In this document: piece after piece, positions 16,298 to 26,600 of the stretch
Numbering within the stretch: the first letter of the stretch is position 1
Layout: every line of letters starts with the position of its first letter
Assembly (NCBI GenBank): GCA_944385785.1
Contig: CALWYO010000026.1
Location: forward strand, 1-43,061
Direction: 5' to 3'
DNA from: an uncultured Oscillospiraceae bacterium
Lineage (GTDB): Bacteria > Bacillota > Clostridia > Oscillospirales > Oscillospiraceae
Length of the DNA: 43,061 nt
Position numbers and translations under genes: made by a program
Notes under the pieces: generated by a model
What the model was told of the DNA's origin: nothing
Databases searched by the model: none
What the model saw: only the letters and a program-made list of their open reading frames with translations

Positions 16298-18328
16298 CTA
16301 TTTTACGCCTCTAAAATATAGTCCTCCAGATCTGTCAAACCAGGGCTGAGCTTGCTCCCGGTACGCCTCAATTATCCTCTCCGCCTCCTTGGCGGATTCT
16401 CTGGTAAAATATAAAGTGAGGAAATCCACCTGGGGCAGGCGCTTATCGGCAATATATACAGGCACCGAATTTAGAAGGCTGGAGAATCTTCTTTCGCCGC
16501 ATTCAATGGGAAACTCGATATGACGTCTGTCTGTAAGCGCAGGTTCCCCTTTGCAGTCGCCGCATCCCCTCTTTCCTTTAGAGGGACAGTTTCTAAACCG
16601 CATAAGGGGCAGTCTCCCGTAGGCTATAATCCCTCGCGGAAGTTCTCCTCTGAGCCTATCAATCTGAGTCATGGTCAGCTCAATGGACACCGTGGCAGCA
16701 GTAAGCCCCAGCTTTTCATATTCTCTTAATGCCACAGAGTTTGATATATTCAGGTTAAAGTCTCCTATTGTTTCAAAACCCAGTTTTCCTGCCAAGCGGA
16801 CACCGTATATATTTCCGCAGATAAGACTTTTCAGCCCGTCGCTTTGCAGCTTCAGAAGCGTATCCTCAAGGTGCATCCGGTCGCCGTCAAACATAAGGGC
16901 CGGCAGTTCGCCGATAAGTCTGTCCCCAAGTTTTGAAATAATCTCTCGGTGCCTTAACACCTCATCTACAGGGAGTATGATACGGTCAAGCCCTTTCTCT
17001 GCCAGCCTGTCCGCTTTGAAAAACCTTCCCCAGAGCTCCCGTCTATTTGATATATGTTCAGGCAATACATTCTCTACCGTCTTAAGCACATTGTGTCGCC
17101 TGGGTGCTTCCAGTTTTTTCAAAAGATATCCAAAGGCATCTCTTCGCATCTGGTTTATTGAGGATGCAGACATAGCTATTCCAGGGGCTATCTCAACGGA
17201 AATTTCATCCGCTGCAAAAGGTGTGCCGCCTGTTTTTGAAAGACTTCTTCTTACCTCTCCGGCATCCAGTTCCCGATTTATCGCTGCTTCCGGAACATGT
17301 CCCGCAACAGATATGTTCTCTGCCCCGCTGCGTACGGTAAGCGAGGAGCCAAATCTGTCCGCGCGAAAATACATATTTACCGGAACGCTGTTTCTCTCTC
17401 TATTGTAGAGATTCGCCAACTCCTTAAGGACTCCCGAAGCCGCAGCCACATCGTCCCTGCTCCTGTATCCAAACATATCCAGGTCACGTTTACCTGTCAA
17501 ATACCCATCAGTAAATCCGCTTCTGGAAAACACCGCTTGAAGTGTGTCCTTGTCATACTCTCGTCCCTCACGGGCCAGGCGGCATGAAGTTACGGCGGCA
17601 GCCACATATTCCGGGCGTTTCATTCTACCCTCTATTTTCAGGGAAGATACCCCCGCCTCCCTCAGCTCGTTAATATAATCTATATGGCTCATATCCTTTA
17701 GGGACAGGGCGTGGCCTCTGTTGCCTGCGTGAAAATCAAGTCTGCAGGGCTGGGCGCATAGTCCTCTGTTCCCGCTGCGTCCGCCAAGAATGGCTGAAAG
17801 ATAGCAGACGCCGGACATACACATACACAATGCCCCATGCACAAAGACTTCCGTCTCTATCCCGCAGTGAGTACAAATGTGCTCAATCTCCCGAAGCGTC
17901 AGTTCCCGGGACAGTACGACGCGATGGAACCCCATATCTGCTGCCGCTTTTGCCCCGTCCAGGTCATGTATAGTCATCTGTGTCGAGGCGTGGCGCTTTA
18001 TATCCGGGCATCTGTCTCTGAATTGCGCCAGAACCGCCAAATCCTGTATTATCGCAGCGTCCGCCCCAGATTCTGCCACTTCTTCGACTGTCCTGGACAG
18101 TTCGTCCATCTCATGGTCCATGACTATCGTATTTACCGTCACATGTACCTGTACTCCTCTGGCGTGACAATAGCCCACCGCCTCTGCCAAAGTACCGCCA
18201 AAATTCTCCGCGTTTCTCCTGGCATTAAATCCTCCCGCCCCCAGGTATACCGCATCAGCACCGCAGCGGACCGCCGCTGTCAGTTGTTCACGTCCTCCGG
18301 CGGGAGCCAGAATCTCAATACTACTCAC
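16298..18328 (-). CDS. U32 family protein, large form (RlhA/YdcP-like)
   Basis: 676 residues. The N-terminal U32 TIM-barrel-like domain starts EILAPAGGREQLTAAVRCGADAVYLG and carries the family signature EVFVHGALCMCMSGVCYLSAILGGRSGNRGLCAQPCR (near 165-200), whose cysteines in E. coli homologues are linked to an iron-sulfur cluster. A long C-terminal region with CPSKGKRGCGDCKG (about 592-605) makes it the large form, like RlhA/YdcP, which hydroxylates a cytidine of 23S rRNA in E. coli. The annotation as peptidase is historical. Start is GTG, overlapping the stop of the upstream U32 gene by GTGA. Confidence 0.88.
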   Translation of the reverse strand: MSSIEILAPAGGREQLTAAVRCGADAVYLGAGGFNARRNAENFGGTLAEAVGYCHARGVQVHVTVNTIVMDHEMDELSRTVEEVAESGADAAIIQDLAVLAQFRDRCPDIKRHASTQMTIHDLDGAKAAADMGFHRVVLSRELTLREIEHICTHCGIETEVFVHGALCMCMSGVCYLSAILGGRSGNRGLCAQPCRLDFHAGNRGHALSLKDMSHIDYINELREAGVSSLKIEGRMKRPEYVAAAVTSCRLAREGREYDKDTLQAVFSRSGFTDGYLTGKRDLDMFGYRSRDDVAAASGVLKELANLYNRERNSVPVNMYFRADRFGSSLTVRSGAENISVAGHVPEAAINRELDAGEVRRSLSKTGGTPFAADEISVEIAPGIAMSASSINQMRRDAFGYLLKKLEAPRRHNVLKTVENVLPEHISNRRELWGRFFKADRLAEKGLDRIILPVDEVLRHREIISKLGDRLIGELPALMFDGDRMHLEDTLLKLQSDGLKSLICGNIYGVRLAGKLGFETIGDFNLNISNSVALREYEKLGLTAATVSIELTMTQIDRLRGELPRGIIAYGRLPLMRFRNCPSKGKRGCGDCKGEPALTDRRHIEFPIECGERRFSSLLNSVPVYIADKRLPQVDFLTLYFTRESAKEAERIIEAYREQAQPWFDRSGGLYFRGVK

Positions 18329-19524
18329 TTCTCCGTATCCCTCCGCCTGAGAAAATCGCCCGGCAGAAGCTCAACGGGACACGGCACCAGCAGCTCCTCA
18401 TTGGGATGCGGCGCGCGCTGCCGTATATTGCCATCCTGATCGGTGATTGTCTCCACCTGAAAAGATAACCCCGCCCTTCCTGGTGAGAGCACTTCCAGGA
18501 CATCTCCAACCTGAAAATTATTCCTCTGCTGTATTCTGGCCATTCCCTTGTCCCAGGACAACACTCGGCCGATGAACGTACAGGACTGACTGTATCTTCC
18601 GCTGTTGGCGTGGCCCATCTTCAGTTCTCCAAAATAAAATCCCGATGAATACGGCCTGTGCTTTAAACACTCAAGCTCCTCCCTGCACGTCTCCACCGAT
18701 GCGGACCCATCCATAGCCATCCTGTAGGCGTTGACTGCCGTGGCGACGTAGTAGGCTGTTTTCATCCGCCCTTCTATTTTAAATGAGCTGATTCCCGCGT
18801 CTCTCAGTTTATCTAAAAAGCCTATGCAGCACAGATCATGGGAGCTGAGTATTGCAGTGCCAGTGTCGGTCTCCTCAATTGGGAAATACTCTCCAGGTCT
18901 TTTCTCTTCGGTGAGAGCGTAATTCCAACGGCACGGCTGGGCGCACTCGCCCCGATTGCCGCTGCGTCCGGTTAAAAATGAGCTTATGATACACCTTCCT
19001 GAATATGCCATGCACATTGCCCCGTGTACAAAGGCCTCCAATTCCAAGTCAGACGGAGTATTCTTACGGAGCTCCTCTATCTCCTGCAGACTCATCTCCC
19101 TGGCCAGAACAATCCGTTTAGCTCCCATTTTATAATATACGTTTGCCGAACCGTAATTTTGGCAGTTGGCCTGTGTGCTCACGTGGCGTTCCAGCTCCGG
19201 GGCCGCCGACGCAAAAGCGTCAAAAACGCCAAGATCTGAGATTATCGCCGCGTCAACTCCAATATCCTTAAGATACCTGGCGTAATCTCCCGCTGGTATC
19301 AGCTCTCCATTTTTGGCAAAAGAATTTACCGTCACGTATATGCGCTTATTTCGCTCATGTACATATTCTACAGCTCTGAGCAGTTTTTCACCTGAGAAGG
19401 CGGATTTCGCCGCTCTGAGCTGAAGTAAATCCCCGCCAAGATAAACGGCGTCCGCCCCGAAGGCCACCGCAGCTTCTAAACTCTCCCAATCCCCGCAGGG
19501 TGCTAAAAGTTCAATGCCTTTCAC
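18325..19524 (-). CDS. U32 family protein, short form (TrhP/YrrO-like)
   Basis: 399 residues beginning GIELLAPCGDWESLEAAVAFGADAVYLGG. The U32 signature is AFVHGAMCMAYSGRCIISSFLTGRSGNRGECAQPCRW (about 170-205). SFKIEGRMKTAYYVA and a C-terminal small domain (FIGRVLSWDKGMARIQQRNNFQVGDVLEVLSP) follow. This is the architecture of TrhP, which with prephenate hydroxylates U34 of some tRNAs. Start is GTG with GAGGTGACGAA upstream. It is the first gene of a two-gene leftward unit. Confidence 0.88.
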   Translation of the reverse strand: MKGIELLAPCGDWESLEAAVAFGADAVYLGGDLLQLRAAKSAFSGEKLLRAVEYVHERNKRIYVTVNSFAKNGELIPAGDYARYLKDIGVDAAIISDLGVFDAFASAAPELERHVSTQANCQNYGSANVYYKMGAKRIVLAREMSLQEIEELRKNTPSDLELEAFVHGAMCMAYSGRCIISSFLTGRSGNRGECAQPCRWNYALTEEKRPGEYFPIEETDTGTAILSSHDLCCIGFLDKLRDAGISSFKIEGRMKTAYYVATAVNAYRMAMDGSASVETCREELECLKHRPYSSGFYFGELKMGHANSGRYSQSCTFIGRVLSWDKGMARIQQRNNFQVGDVLEVLSPGRAGLSFQVETITDQDGNIRQRAPHPNEELLVPCPVELLPGDFLRRRDTEK

Positions 19525-20043
19525 TTCGTCACCTCATGTAACTTCTTATACAAGATGGTAACACATTCGTCTATTGTCGGCAACGTCTTATACTTAAAAA
19601 CCTGCTAAATTTTTATTATTGCGCGGCTATCCATCTCCACCTGTATAACTTAATCCGCCACTCAAATGCAGAGTTCTACTCAGAACCTTTTATAAATATA
19701 TGTATTACTTTTACTGTACTAAATAATATGTCTTTAGTTAAACACGTCATATTTTACACCTGTTTTTATGGTATCTATACATATTTATCGACGCCGGCGG
19801 ATATGCCTTTACATGACCTAATTTTTATATTATGATTATTTTTGCTATGCAAAAGTATGGCAAAGCCGGCCATGTGCCGCTGAAAGCGGCACGGCCATGG
19901 AATTAGAAGAGCCTGGGCTAAGACGGCCCACATGTGCACAAACTTAATGCGCCCTAACTTTTGCCTGTATTTGCAGTGCGCCCGTGGCACATGAAGTTTT
20001 ATACATAAAAGAAAATATCAAAACACATTGCAGAGGAATTCAA
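19525..20043. other. Divergent intergenic region with repeat copy B
   Basis: About 520 bp between the leftward U32 unit and the rightward MFS gene. Its right half holds a member of the dispersed repeat family with a GC-rich hairpin gtgccgc-tgaaa-gcggcac near 19876-19894. The AT-rich left half (19560-19800) carries no recognisable gene. Confidence 0.5.
19839..20004 (-). repeat. Copy B of the dispersed intergenic repeat
   Basis: One end is the complement of 19978-20004 (GTATAAAACTTCATGTGCC then ACGGGCGC); the other end is tttttgctatgcaaaag (19839-19855) next to gccggcc. Copy D (39021-39133) shows the same two ends in the same relative order, 113 bp overall. Confidence 0.5.
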
Positions 20044-21249
20044 ATGAAGAATAAAGCCCCACAAGTATATGTTGAACCAACAAAGCTCTGGAACAGGTCA
20101 TACATACTGGTTCTCATCATGAGCACTTTCAATTATGCGGCCTCTCAAATGGTAAATCCGTTCATATCAAAATACGCCTTAAGCCTTGGGGCCACAATGA
20201 CAGTCGCCTCCACCGTAGCAGGGCTTATGTCGATAGTGGCTCTGTTTTTAAGGCCGGTATCTGGTATGTGCGGTGATAAATTTAACAGGAAAAAGATAAT
20301 CACCGTAACCAGCATTGTAACCGCAGTATGTATGGTGTTCTACGCCACAGTAAAAAACGTGCCTGCGCTCATAGTTGTCCGCATAGTGCACGGAATAGTC
20401 TTCTCCTTCTCCGGTGTGGCAATGATGGCCTTCAACACCTCTTTCATGCCGAAAGCCAAAATGGGCGAGGGCATGGGGTGGATGGCCCTCAGTAATATAA
20501 TTTCATCAGCACTGGGTCCGAATATTGGTACATGGATTGTAGATAAATACGGTTATCCTGCCTGTTTTGCAGTATCGGCAGTCATATGTCTGCTTACTAC
20601 GTTCATTATCCTTATGATCCCTTACGTATCTCCTCCTAAGGATGAGAGCAGTAGTAAAAAGTTCAGCATAAACAGTTTTATCTCTCTGAGAATTTTGCCT
20701 TACGCCGGTCTTATGGGTCTTTTCAGCGTGGGCAACGGTCTTGTGACTGCGTTTCTCATACTGCTGGGTGATGAACGCGGTATAGAGAACGTCGCTCTTT
20801 TCTATACTGCATACTCCATATCAATGGTTGCAGTACGTCCCTTTATAGGAAAGCTGCTGGATAAAAAAGGCCTGGCAATAATTTTGTATCCCTCTTATGT
20901 GGTGGCGTCTGTCAGTATGCTGCTTCTCGGCTTCGCCGACTCCCTGTGGATGGTAATTCTGGCGGGAGTTTTAAAAGCCCTTGGTCAGGGGTCCGGCTCA
21001 CCGTCAATACAGGCGGCATCAATAAAAGCCCTCGGCAGAGAGAAAGCCGGCGTTGTCAGCAGTACATGTTATATAGGGCAGGATCTTGGCAACGCTATAG
21101 CTCCCACTTTAGGCGGCATAGTGTACTCTTACGTGGGATTTGAAGGCCTCTTCTCCGGATACGCCGCTCTATTGCTGGTGGGGGGCTGTCTGGGATATTA
21201 TTTGAAATCCAAATACGACCGTGCCAAATACGGCGCAGATATAGGTTAA
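20044..21249 (+). CDS. MFS transporter
   Basis: 401 residues with about 12 hydrophobic segments. The typical loop 2-3 motif appears as GMCGDKFNRKKIITVTSI (about 76-93) after the second helix, with a repeated version in the second half (RPFIGKLLDKKGLAIIL). This indicates a drug- or metabolite-type major facilitator; the substrate cannot be deduced. The open frame extends to 19984, but the ATG at 20044 has AGAGGAA upstream and gives a conventional N terminus. The gene stands alone and ends at a hairpin terminator. Confidence 0.88.
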   Translation: MKNKAPQVYVEPTKLWNRSYILVLIMSTFNYAASQMVNPFISKYALSLGATMTVASTVAGLMSIVALFLRPVSGMCGDKFNRKKIITVTSIVTAVCMVFYATVKNVPALIVVRIVHGIVFSFSGVAMMAFNTSFMPKAKMGEGMGWMALSNIISSALGPNIGTWIVDKYGYPACFAVSAVICLLTTFIILMIPYVSPPKDESSSKKFSINSFISLRILPYAGLMGLFSVGNGLVTAFLILLGDERGIENVALFYTAYSISMVAVRPFIGKLLDKKGLAIILYPSYVVASVSMLLLGFADSLWMVILAGVLKALGQGSGSPSIQAASIKALGREKAGVVSSTCYIGQDLGNAIAPTLGGIVYSYVGFEGLFSGYAALLLVGGCLGYYLKSKYDRAKYGADIG

Positions 21250-21262
21250 GCAGCCATCTATG

Positions 21263-21289
21263 CGGCGGAGGATTTTCCTCCGCCGTTTT
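21263..21289 (+). terminator. Terminator between convergent genes
   Basis: cggcggagga-ttt-tcctccgccg followed by tttt. Confidence 0.8.
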
Positions 21290-21294
21290 GACGC

Positions 21295-22074
21295 TTAAGC
21301 TGCAAATTGCCGTCCGGTGTTATCAATCGTATAGTCGCCAGTTATAATTATCTGGCTCACAGGCACAATTTCATAGCCCTCTGAAAGAAGGTATTCAATT
21401 ATGTCTTCCAAAGCCTCCGGCGTGTGAAGTGCCGCATTGTGAAAGAGTACTATACTGCCAGAGGAAACCTTACCGGTAACGCGCGAGTATATTTCAGAGG
21501 CGCTTAAGTCTTTCCAGTCGAGACTGTCCACATCCCACTGTATAGGCTCTATCCCCATACTCCTGACAGCCGCTATTACATGGTCGTCATATTCCCCGTA
21601 TGGTGGTCGGAACAGTGTGGGCCTGACCCCTGTAACCTCCTCAATCTTATCAGAGCAGGCATTTATGTTTTCTACTATTTGGTCAGATGTAAGAGAGTTA
21701 AAATGTGCATGGTCATTGGAGTGGTTCATAACCTCGTGTCCCGCCTCATGCAATGCGAGGACTGATTCAGGGTATTTATCCACCCACTCTCCAACCACAA
21801 AGAAAGTGGCTTTTATATTATATTTGCCTAAAATATCAATCAGCATCTGCGTATCCTCATTTCCCCAGGCAGCGTCAAATGTCAGAGATACCATCTTCTG
21901 ATCTCTCTCCACGCTGTATATAGGCAGCTGTTTTGTATTTGCCGCGCTTATAATATCCGGAGTCTCAACTGCCAGGAAGATTGCGGCTATCAGTACAACG
22001 ACAAGTGCTGCGGATATGTATCTTCTCTGCCGTTTTGTGAGCTTATGTATCCAGTCTTTTATTCTATCAAGCAT
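21295..22074 (-). CDS. PdaB-like polysaccharide deacetylase
   Basis: 259 residues. Residues about 10-45 contain a basic stretch (KLTKRQRR) and one membrane anchor (YISAALVVVLIAAIFLAV). The NodB domain follows, with SLTFDAAWG (catalytic Asp), the metal ligands HSNDH (H-x-x-x-H), RPPYGEYDDHV and the closing SIVLFHNAAL. FDAAWG instead of FDDG and the overall length resemble the sporulation deacetylase PdaB, so a role in spore or cell peptidoglycan is inferred. The ATG at 22072-22074 has GAGGTGATAAAC upstream; the longer frame has no ribosome binding site. Confidence 0.9.
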   Translation of the reverse strand: MLDRIKDWIHKLTKRQRRYISAALVVVLIAAIFLAVETPDIISAANTKQLPIYSVERDQKMVSLTFDAAWGNEDTQMLIDILGKYNIKATFFVVGEWVDKYPESVLALHEAGHEVMNHSNDHAHFNSLTSDQIVENINACSDKIEEVTGVRPTLFRPPYGEYDDHVIAAVRSMGIEPIQWDVDSLDWKDLSASEIYSRVTGKVSSGSIVLFHNAALHTPEALEDIIEYLLSEGYEIVPVSQIIITGDYTIDNTGRQFAA

Positions 22075-22124
22075 GTTTATCACCTCACAATTAAAATATG
22101 TCCCGTCCATCCCATGTATAACTT

Positions 22125-22153
22125 TTGCATGACACGATGTTTTGGGCTATAAT
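22125..22153 (+). promoter_or_regulatory. Promoter of the 2-hydroxyacid dehydrogenase gene
   Basis: TTGCAT (22125-22130), 17-bp spacer, TATAAT (22148-22153). Confidence 0.65.
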
Positions 22154-22200
22154 TGTGGCAGTATGTTGAATCTGACAAGTTATATAAGGAAGTGAAAGGC

Positions 22201-23160
22201 TTGAAAACGATATCATGTCTTCTTAATCTCGATGAGAATGAAAAGTTGGAATTTGAAGAGGCCGCTGGCGAAAACAAGTTGTATTTCCTTGATAGGGGCC
22301 CTTTAACCGACGAACACCGCCAGATTATAGAAAACTCAAATATAATTATTGGAAATCCGCCGGCACACTTGATTTCCAATTCCACCGTCCTTGAGTTTTT
22401 ACAGCTGCAAAGCGCCGGAGCCGAAGGGTATATAAGCTCTCTGCCCCAAGGCGCCATACTGGCAAATGCAACTGGCGCATATGGGCTGGCCATAAGTGAA
22501 TATATGGTCGGCATGATCTTTGGCATATATAAAAAGCTGCCCCAGTACTATGCAAATCAGCTTCAGTCAATATGGCAGGATATGGGACCTGTGCGCCAGA
22601 TAACCGGTGAAACCGTCCTTGTCCTGGGCGCCGGCGATATAGGCCACGAGTTTGCCCGTAGGATGCACGCCCTTGGGTGCTACACAATAGGCATACGCCG
22701 CCGCAGCGCCGCGCCTTCAGATGGCTTTGACGAGATGCATCTTGTCAAAGATCTTCCGACTTTACTGCCAAGGGCAGATATATTGGCCATGTGCCTGCCC
22801 TCTACATCTGAGACCAGACAAATCATAAACTCCGAAAAACTGGCTTTAATGAAGTCCGGAGCGACGCTTATAAATGTAGGGAGAGGAAACGCCGTAGATA
22901 CGGCGGCGCTGGCAGACGCGCTGAACACAGGAAAGCTGTATGCTGCGGCTCTCGATGTTACCGACCCTGAGCCCCTGCCGCCAGAGCACCCGCTTTGGAA
23001 GGCAAAAAACGTATATATTACGCCGCATATATCCGGTGGGAGACATTTGGCAGAGACTGCCCGGCGCGTTAAAACCATCTGTCTCAATAATCTGCGGGCC
23101 TTCATCTCCGGAGACGATATAAAAAACATTGTAGATTTAAAAACAGGCTACAGATATTGA
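22201..23160 (+). CDS. D-isomer-specific 2-hydroxyacid dehydrogenase family protein
   Basis: About 319 residues. The NAD-binding domain shows VLVLGAGDIGHEFARR (GxGxxG) and the catalytic-type residues of the family: Arg in LINVGRGNAVD, Glu in DVTDPEPLPPEHPLW and His in YITPHISGG. The substrate (glycerate, lactate, phosphoglycerate or other) cannot be told. The proposed start is TTG at 22201 with AAGGA ten bases upstream, beginning MKTISCLL; the frame is open a little further but runs into the promoter. A single gene, divergent from the deacetylase. Confidence 0.88.
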   Translation: MKTISCLLNLDENEKLEFEEAAGENKLYFLDRGPLTDEHRQIIENSNIIIGNPPAHLISNSTVLEFLQLQSAGAEGYISSLPQGAILANATGAYGLAISEYMVGMIFGIYKKLPQYYANQLQSIWQDMGPVRQITGETVLVLGAGDIGHEFARRMHALGCYTIGIRRRSAAPSDGFDEMHLVKDLPTLLPRADILAMCLPSTSETRQIINSEKLALMKSGATLINVGRGNAVDTAALADALNTGKLYAAALDVTDPEPLPPEHPLWKAKNVYITPHISGGRHLAETARRVKTICLNNLRAFISGDDIKNIVDLKTGYRY

Positions 23161-23257
23161 GCAATGTCCCTCTCCTGCAAGAGAAAATCGCTGCAAATTT
23201 ATCCTGTTAGTCAAAGTATCCCTCGGCGGCAAAGCCTATCGCATTTAAATTTAATGC

Positions 23258-23285
23258 TTGCCATTTTATGCCATACTGGTATAAA
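23258..23285 (+). promoter_or_regulatory. Promoter of the SLH protein gene
   Basis: TTGCCA (23258-23263), 16-bp spacer, TATAAA (23280-23285), 50 bp before the ATG at 23336. Confidence 0.5.
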
Positions 23286-23335
23286 ATAAATATCATTAAA
23301 GCACAATTTGATAACTTTATGGGGGCGTGAACGAT

Positions 23336-23638
23336 ATGAAACACAAGGCCGCTTGTACACTGATAGCACTCCTGCTTATTTTGTCCTGTTCTCTCATATT
23401 TGATTTTTCTCTGACCAATGCCAGAGCCGCCACATTCAGCGATGTGCACTCGGGCGACTGGTATTACGAGTACGTGGAGCGGGCATATGGCCTGGGCCTT
23501 ATGAATGGCACCGGCGGCACAAGCTTTTCACCAGACGGCACTCTGACGCGCGCCATGTTTGTCACTGTCCTGGGGCGCCTCCACGGTGTTGACGCGGACA
23601 CCTACCGCCCATCCTCTGTTTTGACGATGCGCCTCTGA
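23336..23638 (+). pseudogene. SLH surface protein, N-terminal fragment before a frameshift
   Basis: 100 codons with GGGGG ten bases upstream of the ATG. It encodes a signal peptide (MKHKAACTLIALLLILSCSLIF, cleavage near ARAA/TF) and then the first S-layer homology repeat (FSDVHSGDWYYEYVERAYGLGLMNGTGGTSFSPDGTLTRAMFVTVLGRLHG). The frame then leaves the SLH pattern (SSVLTMRL) and stops at 23636-23638. Reading one base back from 23620 gives SSVFDDAPLSTWYGTYVGWASDNG, a perfect second SLH repeat that continues in the following ORF. So one T is missing from the run at 23619-23622, relative to an intact gene. Confidence 0.85.
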
Positions 23639-23658
23639 GCACATGGTACGGGACTTAT

Positions 23659-26600
23659 GTGGGATGGGCCAGCGATAACGGAATCGTCGAAGGGTACGGC
23701 GGCAACAGATTTGGATCCAGCGACCCCATAACGCGGGAGCAGATGGCTACAATCATTGCCAGATACATCGATTATGCCGGCTCGGAGCTCCCTGACGCCG
23801 ATGACCCTGTGGCGTATTTTAATGACGCGGACGATGTCTCCATCTGGGCCAGGGACGGCCTTGAGCTTATGCGCCGCACAGGTATAATAAGGGGCGATGG
23901 AAACGATAATTTCAACCCTAAGAATACAGCCCGCAGAAGCGAGGCGGCCACTATATTTGTCCGTTTGTCCGACGCGCTTGGTTTGTCGGAAAATGATATT
24001 GACGAAAACCTTACGGTTGTTGCCGATGCACTTTCCAGCTCCGAACTTCAGCAATACGCCGAGCGCTACGTCAACGCCTCCAGCGAAAGCCTTCGCGAGA
24101 GTTACGCCGATGACATATTCGATTATTTTCTGGACCTCTCAGCCGACGGCGTTATAGATTCCGTAAGTTGGAACAAGTCAACCAACGTCATCAGCTTTGA
24201 AAGCGCCGGCGGCGTCCCCGGTATGTACCAGCTTTCTAATAACGAAGGAGGACACTTCGGCGGCTCGGCTGAACAGTCGGCCTCTGCAAGAAGCAGTACG
24301 ACTCTGACAGCTGACGGGAGCACGTACCTTTCCGGCAGCGAAGTTGTTATCCTGTCAAGTTTCCCCAAGTCCACCAGTGATTATAACAGCACATATCTTA
24401 ACCTTATCGGAGTTTTGGGCAATTCCGAAACGCGGGAGGATTTAAACGTCACCTATTATGAGGACGCCGAAGTGGCGGATTATATGAACCTGTCCGGCGC
24501 CACAGTTATCCTCTTCAACTCCCACGGCAGCCTTTATAAGGATCTGCCTGTGATCTGCCTTGACGAGAGCGTGACCGACATCAAAAACACATCGTACATC
24601 CGTCTTCTCATGGAGGGCGCCATCGGCATCAACGGCAGCACCCTGCTGAATACGGCAAAATATATGATCCTGCCGTCATTTTTCACTGAAGTGTACGGTT
24701 CAGACGGCCTTGAGGGCGCTTTAGTACACAGCTGCTGCTGTGAGGGCTTCGCCAACGACGCTATGGCCGACGCCATCCTCTCGGCAGGCGCTGAAACCTA
24801 CAGCGGCTACACGGCGACTGTCAATATATCTTATGACCGCACCTGCGTAAACAGTTACTTTGAGGCCCTCCTTGACGGGAAAAGCGTCTCCGTCGCCTAT
24901 ACTGACGTTACTGAAGCCGTGGACGGCAAGGCCGACACATACGCCGGCGCCACCTTCAAAATAGCCGGCAACAGGTCGGTCTATCTTGTCAACAGTTCGT
25001 TGCTGTCAGGTACAGTCTTCAATGAAAATTCCACTGGAATTTCCGGCGCAAGCGTCACTCTCATGGCAGGCAATCAGGTGCTTGCCAGCACGACGACTTC
25101 CGGCGACGGCTCCTATTCCCTCCCCTGCTCATGGGACAGCAGCAGCTACAGGCTGGTTGTCTCCGCCGATGGTTTTGCCAATAAGGAGATATCCCTTTAC
25201 ACCCAGATTTCCCGACAGTACATTACCATGACAAGGGCCGTGGGCCAGATGTCCATAACTCTCAGGAGCTCCTCAGGGCAACCGTTAGGCTCTTATTCTG
25301 TAAGAGTGCTAAACGGCAGCGGTATTGCTGTGTGGGAGACAAGCGGAGGGTTGAGCAGCTTTATTACCAACAATTCGTCAATAACCCTGTCCACCAACGA
25401 AATTACGGCCAACACCGATTATACAATAATCGCCTCAGCCACTAACTACACCTCTGTTACCCAGCTGACACGCCTTTCCCAGGGCGAGAACCTGGCTGTA
25501 GATATTGAGCTCTATAAGGGCGGCTACGGGTGCCAGGGGCGAGTTGTGGACGCCTCCTCCGGATCCGCCATATCCGGCGCTGATGTTGAGCTGGTCACCA
25601 GTTCCGGCACAGTATACGGTTCATCAAATACATCCCAGGACGGCTCATTTACAGTCATGGCCCCGGCAGGGCTTGCACGGTATTCTCTGCGCGTTTCCGC
25701 CGATGGTTATGAGACATACGAATCAGGATCCATCCTGTTTGCGCTGAACACTCCCACCGACGTGGGTACAATAAGGCTGTCGACGTCCGGCGGCCAGGGG
25801 AATAACGGGAACAGCAGCCAGCCTGAGGGCAACTACACCATGATATACTCGGCGGCGGATTTGGCCGGCATATCAGGTATGGCCGGAAACTATATGCTGG
25901 CCAACGACATTGACGCCACCGGATACTCCTCCTCTGTCATATCCACCCTCAGCAAAAACGCCGTCCTGGAGGGGAACGGCCACACAATAGCAATTGACCA
26001 GCGCCACCAGTATTTCGGCGGGCTCATCGGCATAAATTACGGCGTCATATGCAATCTGAACGTCACTGGCACCGCTGTATTTGAGGACCAGCAGACCAAC
26101 TACTTTGGCGGCATCGTTGGAATCAACAGCGGCCTTATCGAAAGCTGCACTTTCACCGGTACAATAAACTCTTCTTCAGGCATTACATACGGCCAGGACT
26201 ACTCCTCCATAGGCGGCATCGCCGGAATCAACAGTGACGGAGGCCAGATTAGTGACTGTACCATGTCTGGGTCCATCAACCTGTCCATGACAAGTCGGGC
26301 CATCGGCTGGTACGTGGGCGGCATCGCCGGAAGCGCGCTGCCCGGCTCCAGCATGGAAAACTGCGTAAACCATGCGTCAGTCAACGTCAACATCCAGGAT
26401 CCTGACGGCTCTCAGGGCAGTACCGAGTACAGGGCGTACGTTGCCGGCATATGCGGCAGAGCCCAGGAATGGGAAAGTACCTTCATCCTGAATTGCCTTA
26501 ACACGGCTTCTGTCACGGCAAATACAAATAACGGCGTAACATTTGCCGCAGGCGTCTGTACCTACAGCGGCACCCTCACCGGCAGTGCCAACACCGGCTC

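Noticed and set aside
23600-23640. Programmed -1 frameshift in the SLH gene
   Set aside because: No canonical slippery heptamer or downstream stem was seen; a missing base is simpler, though not excluded.
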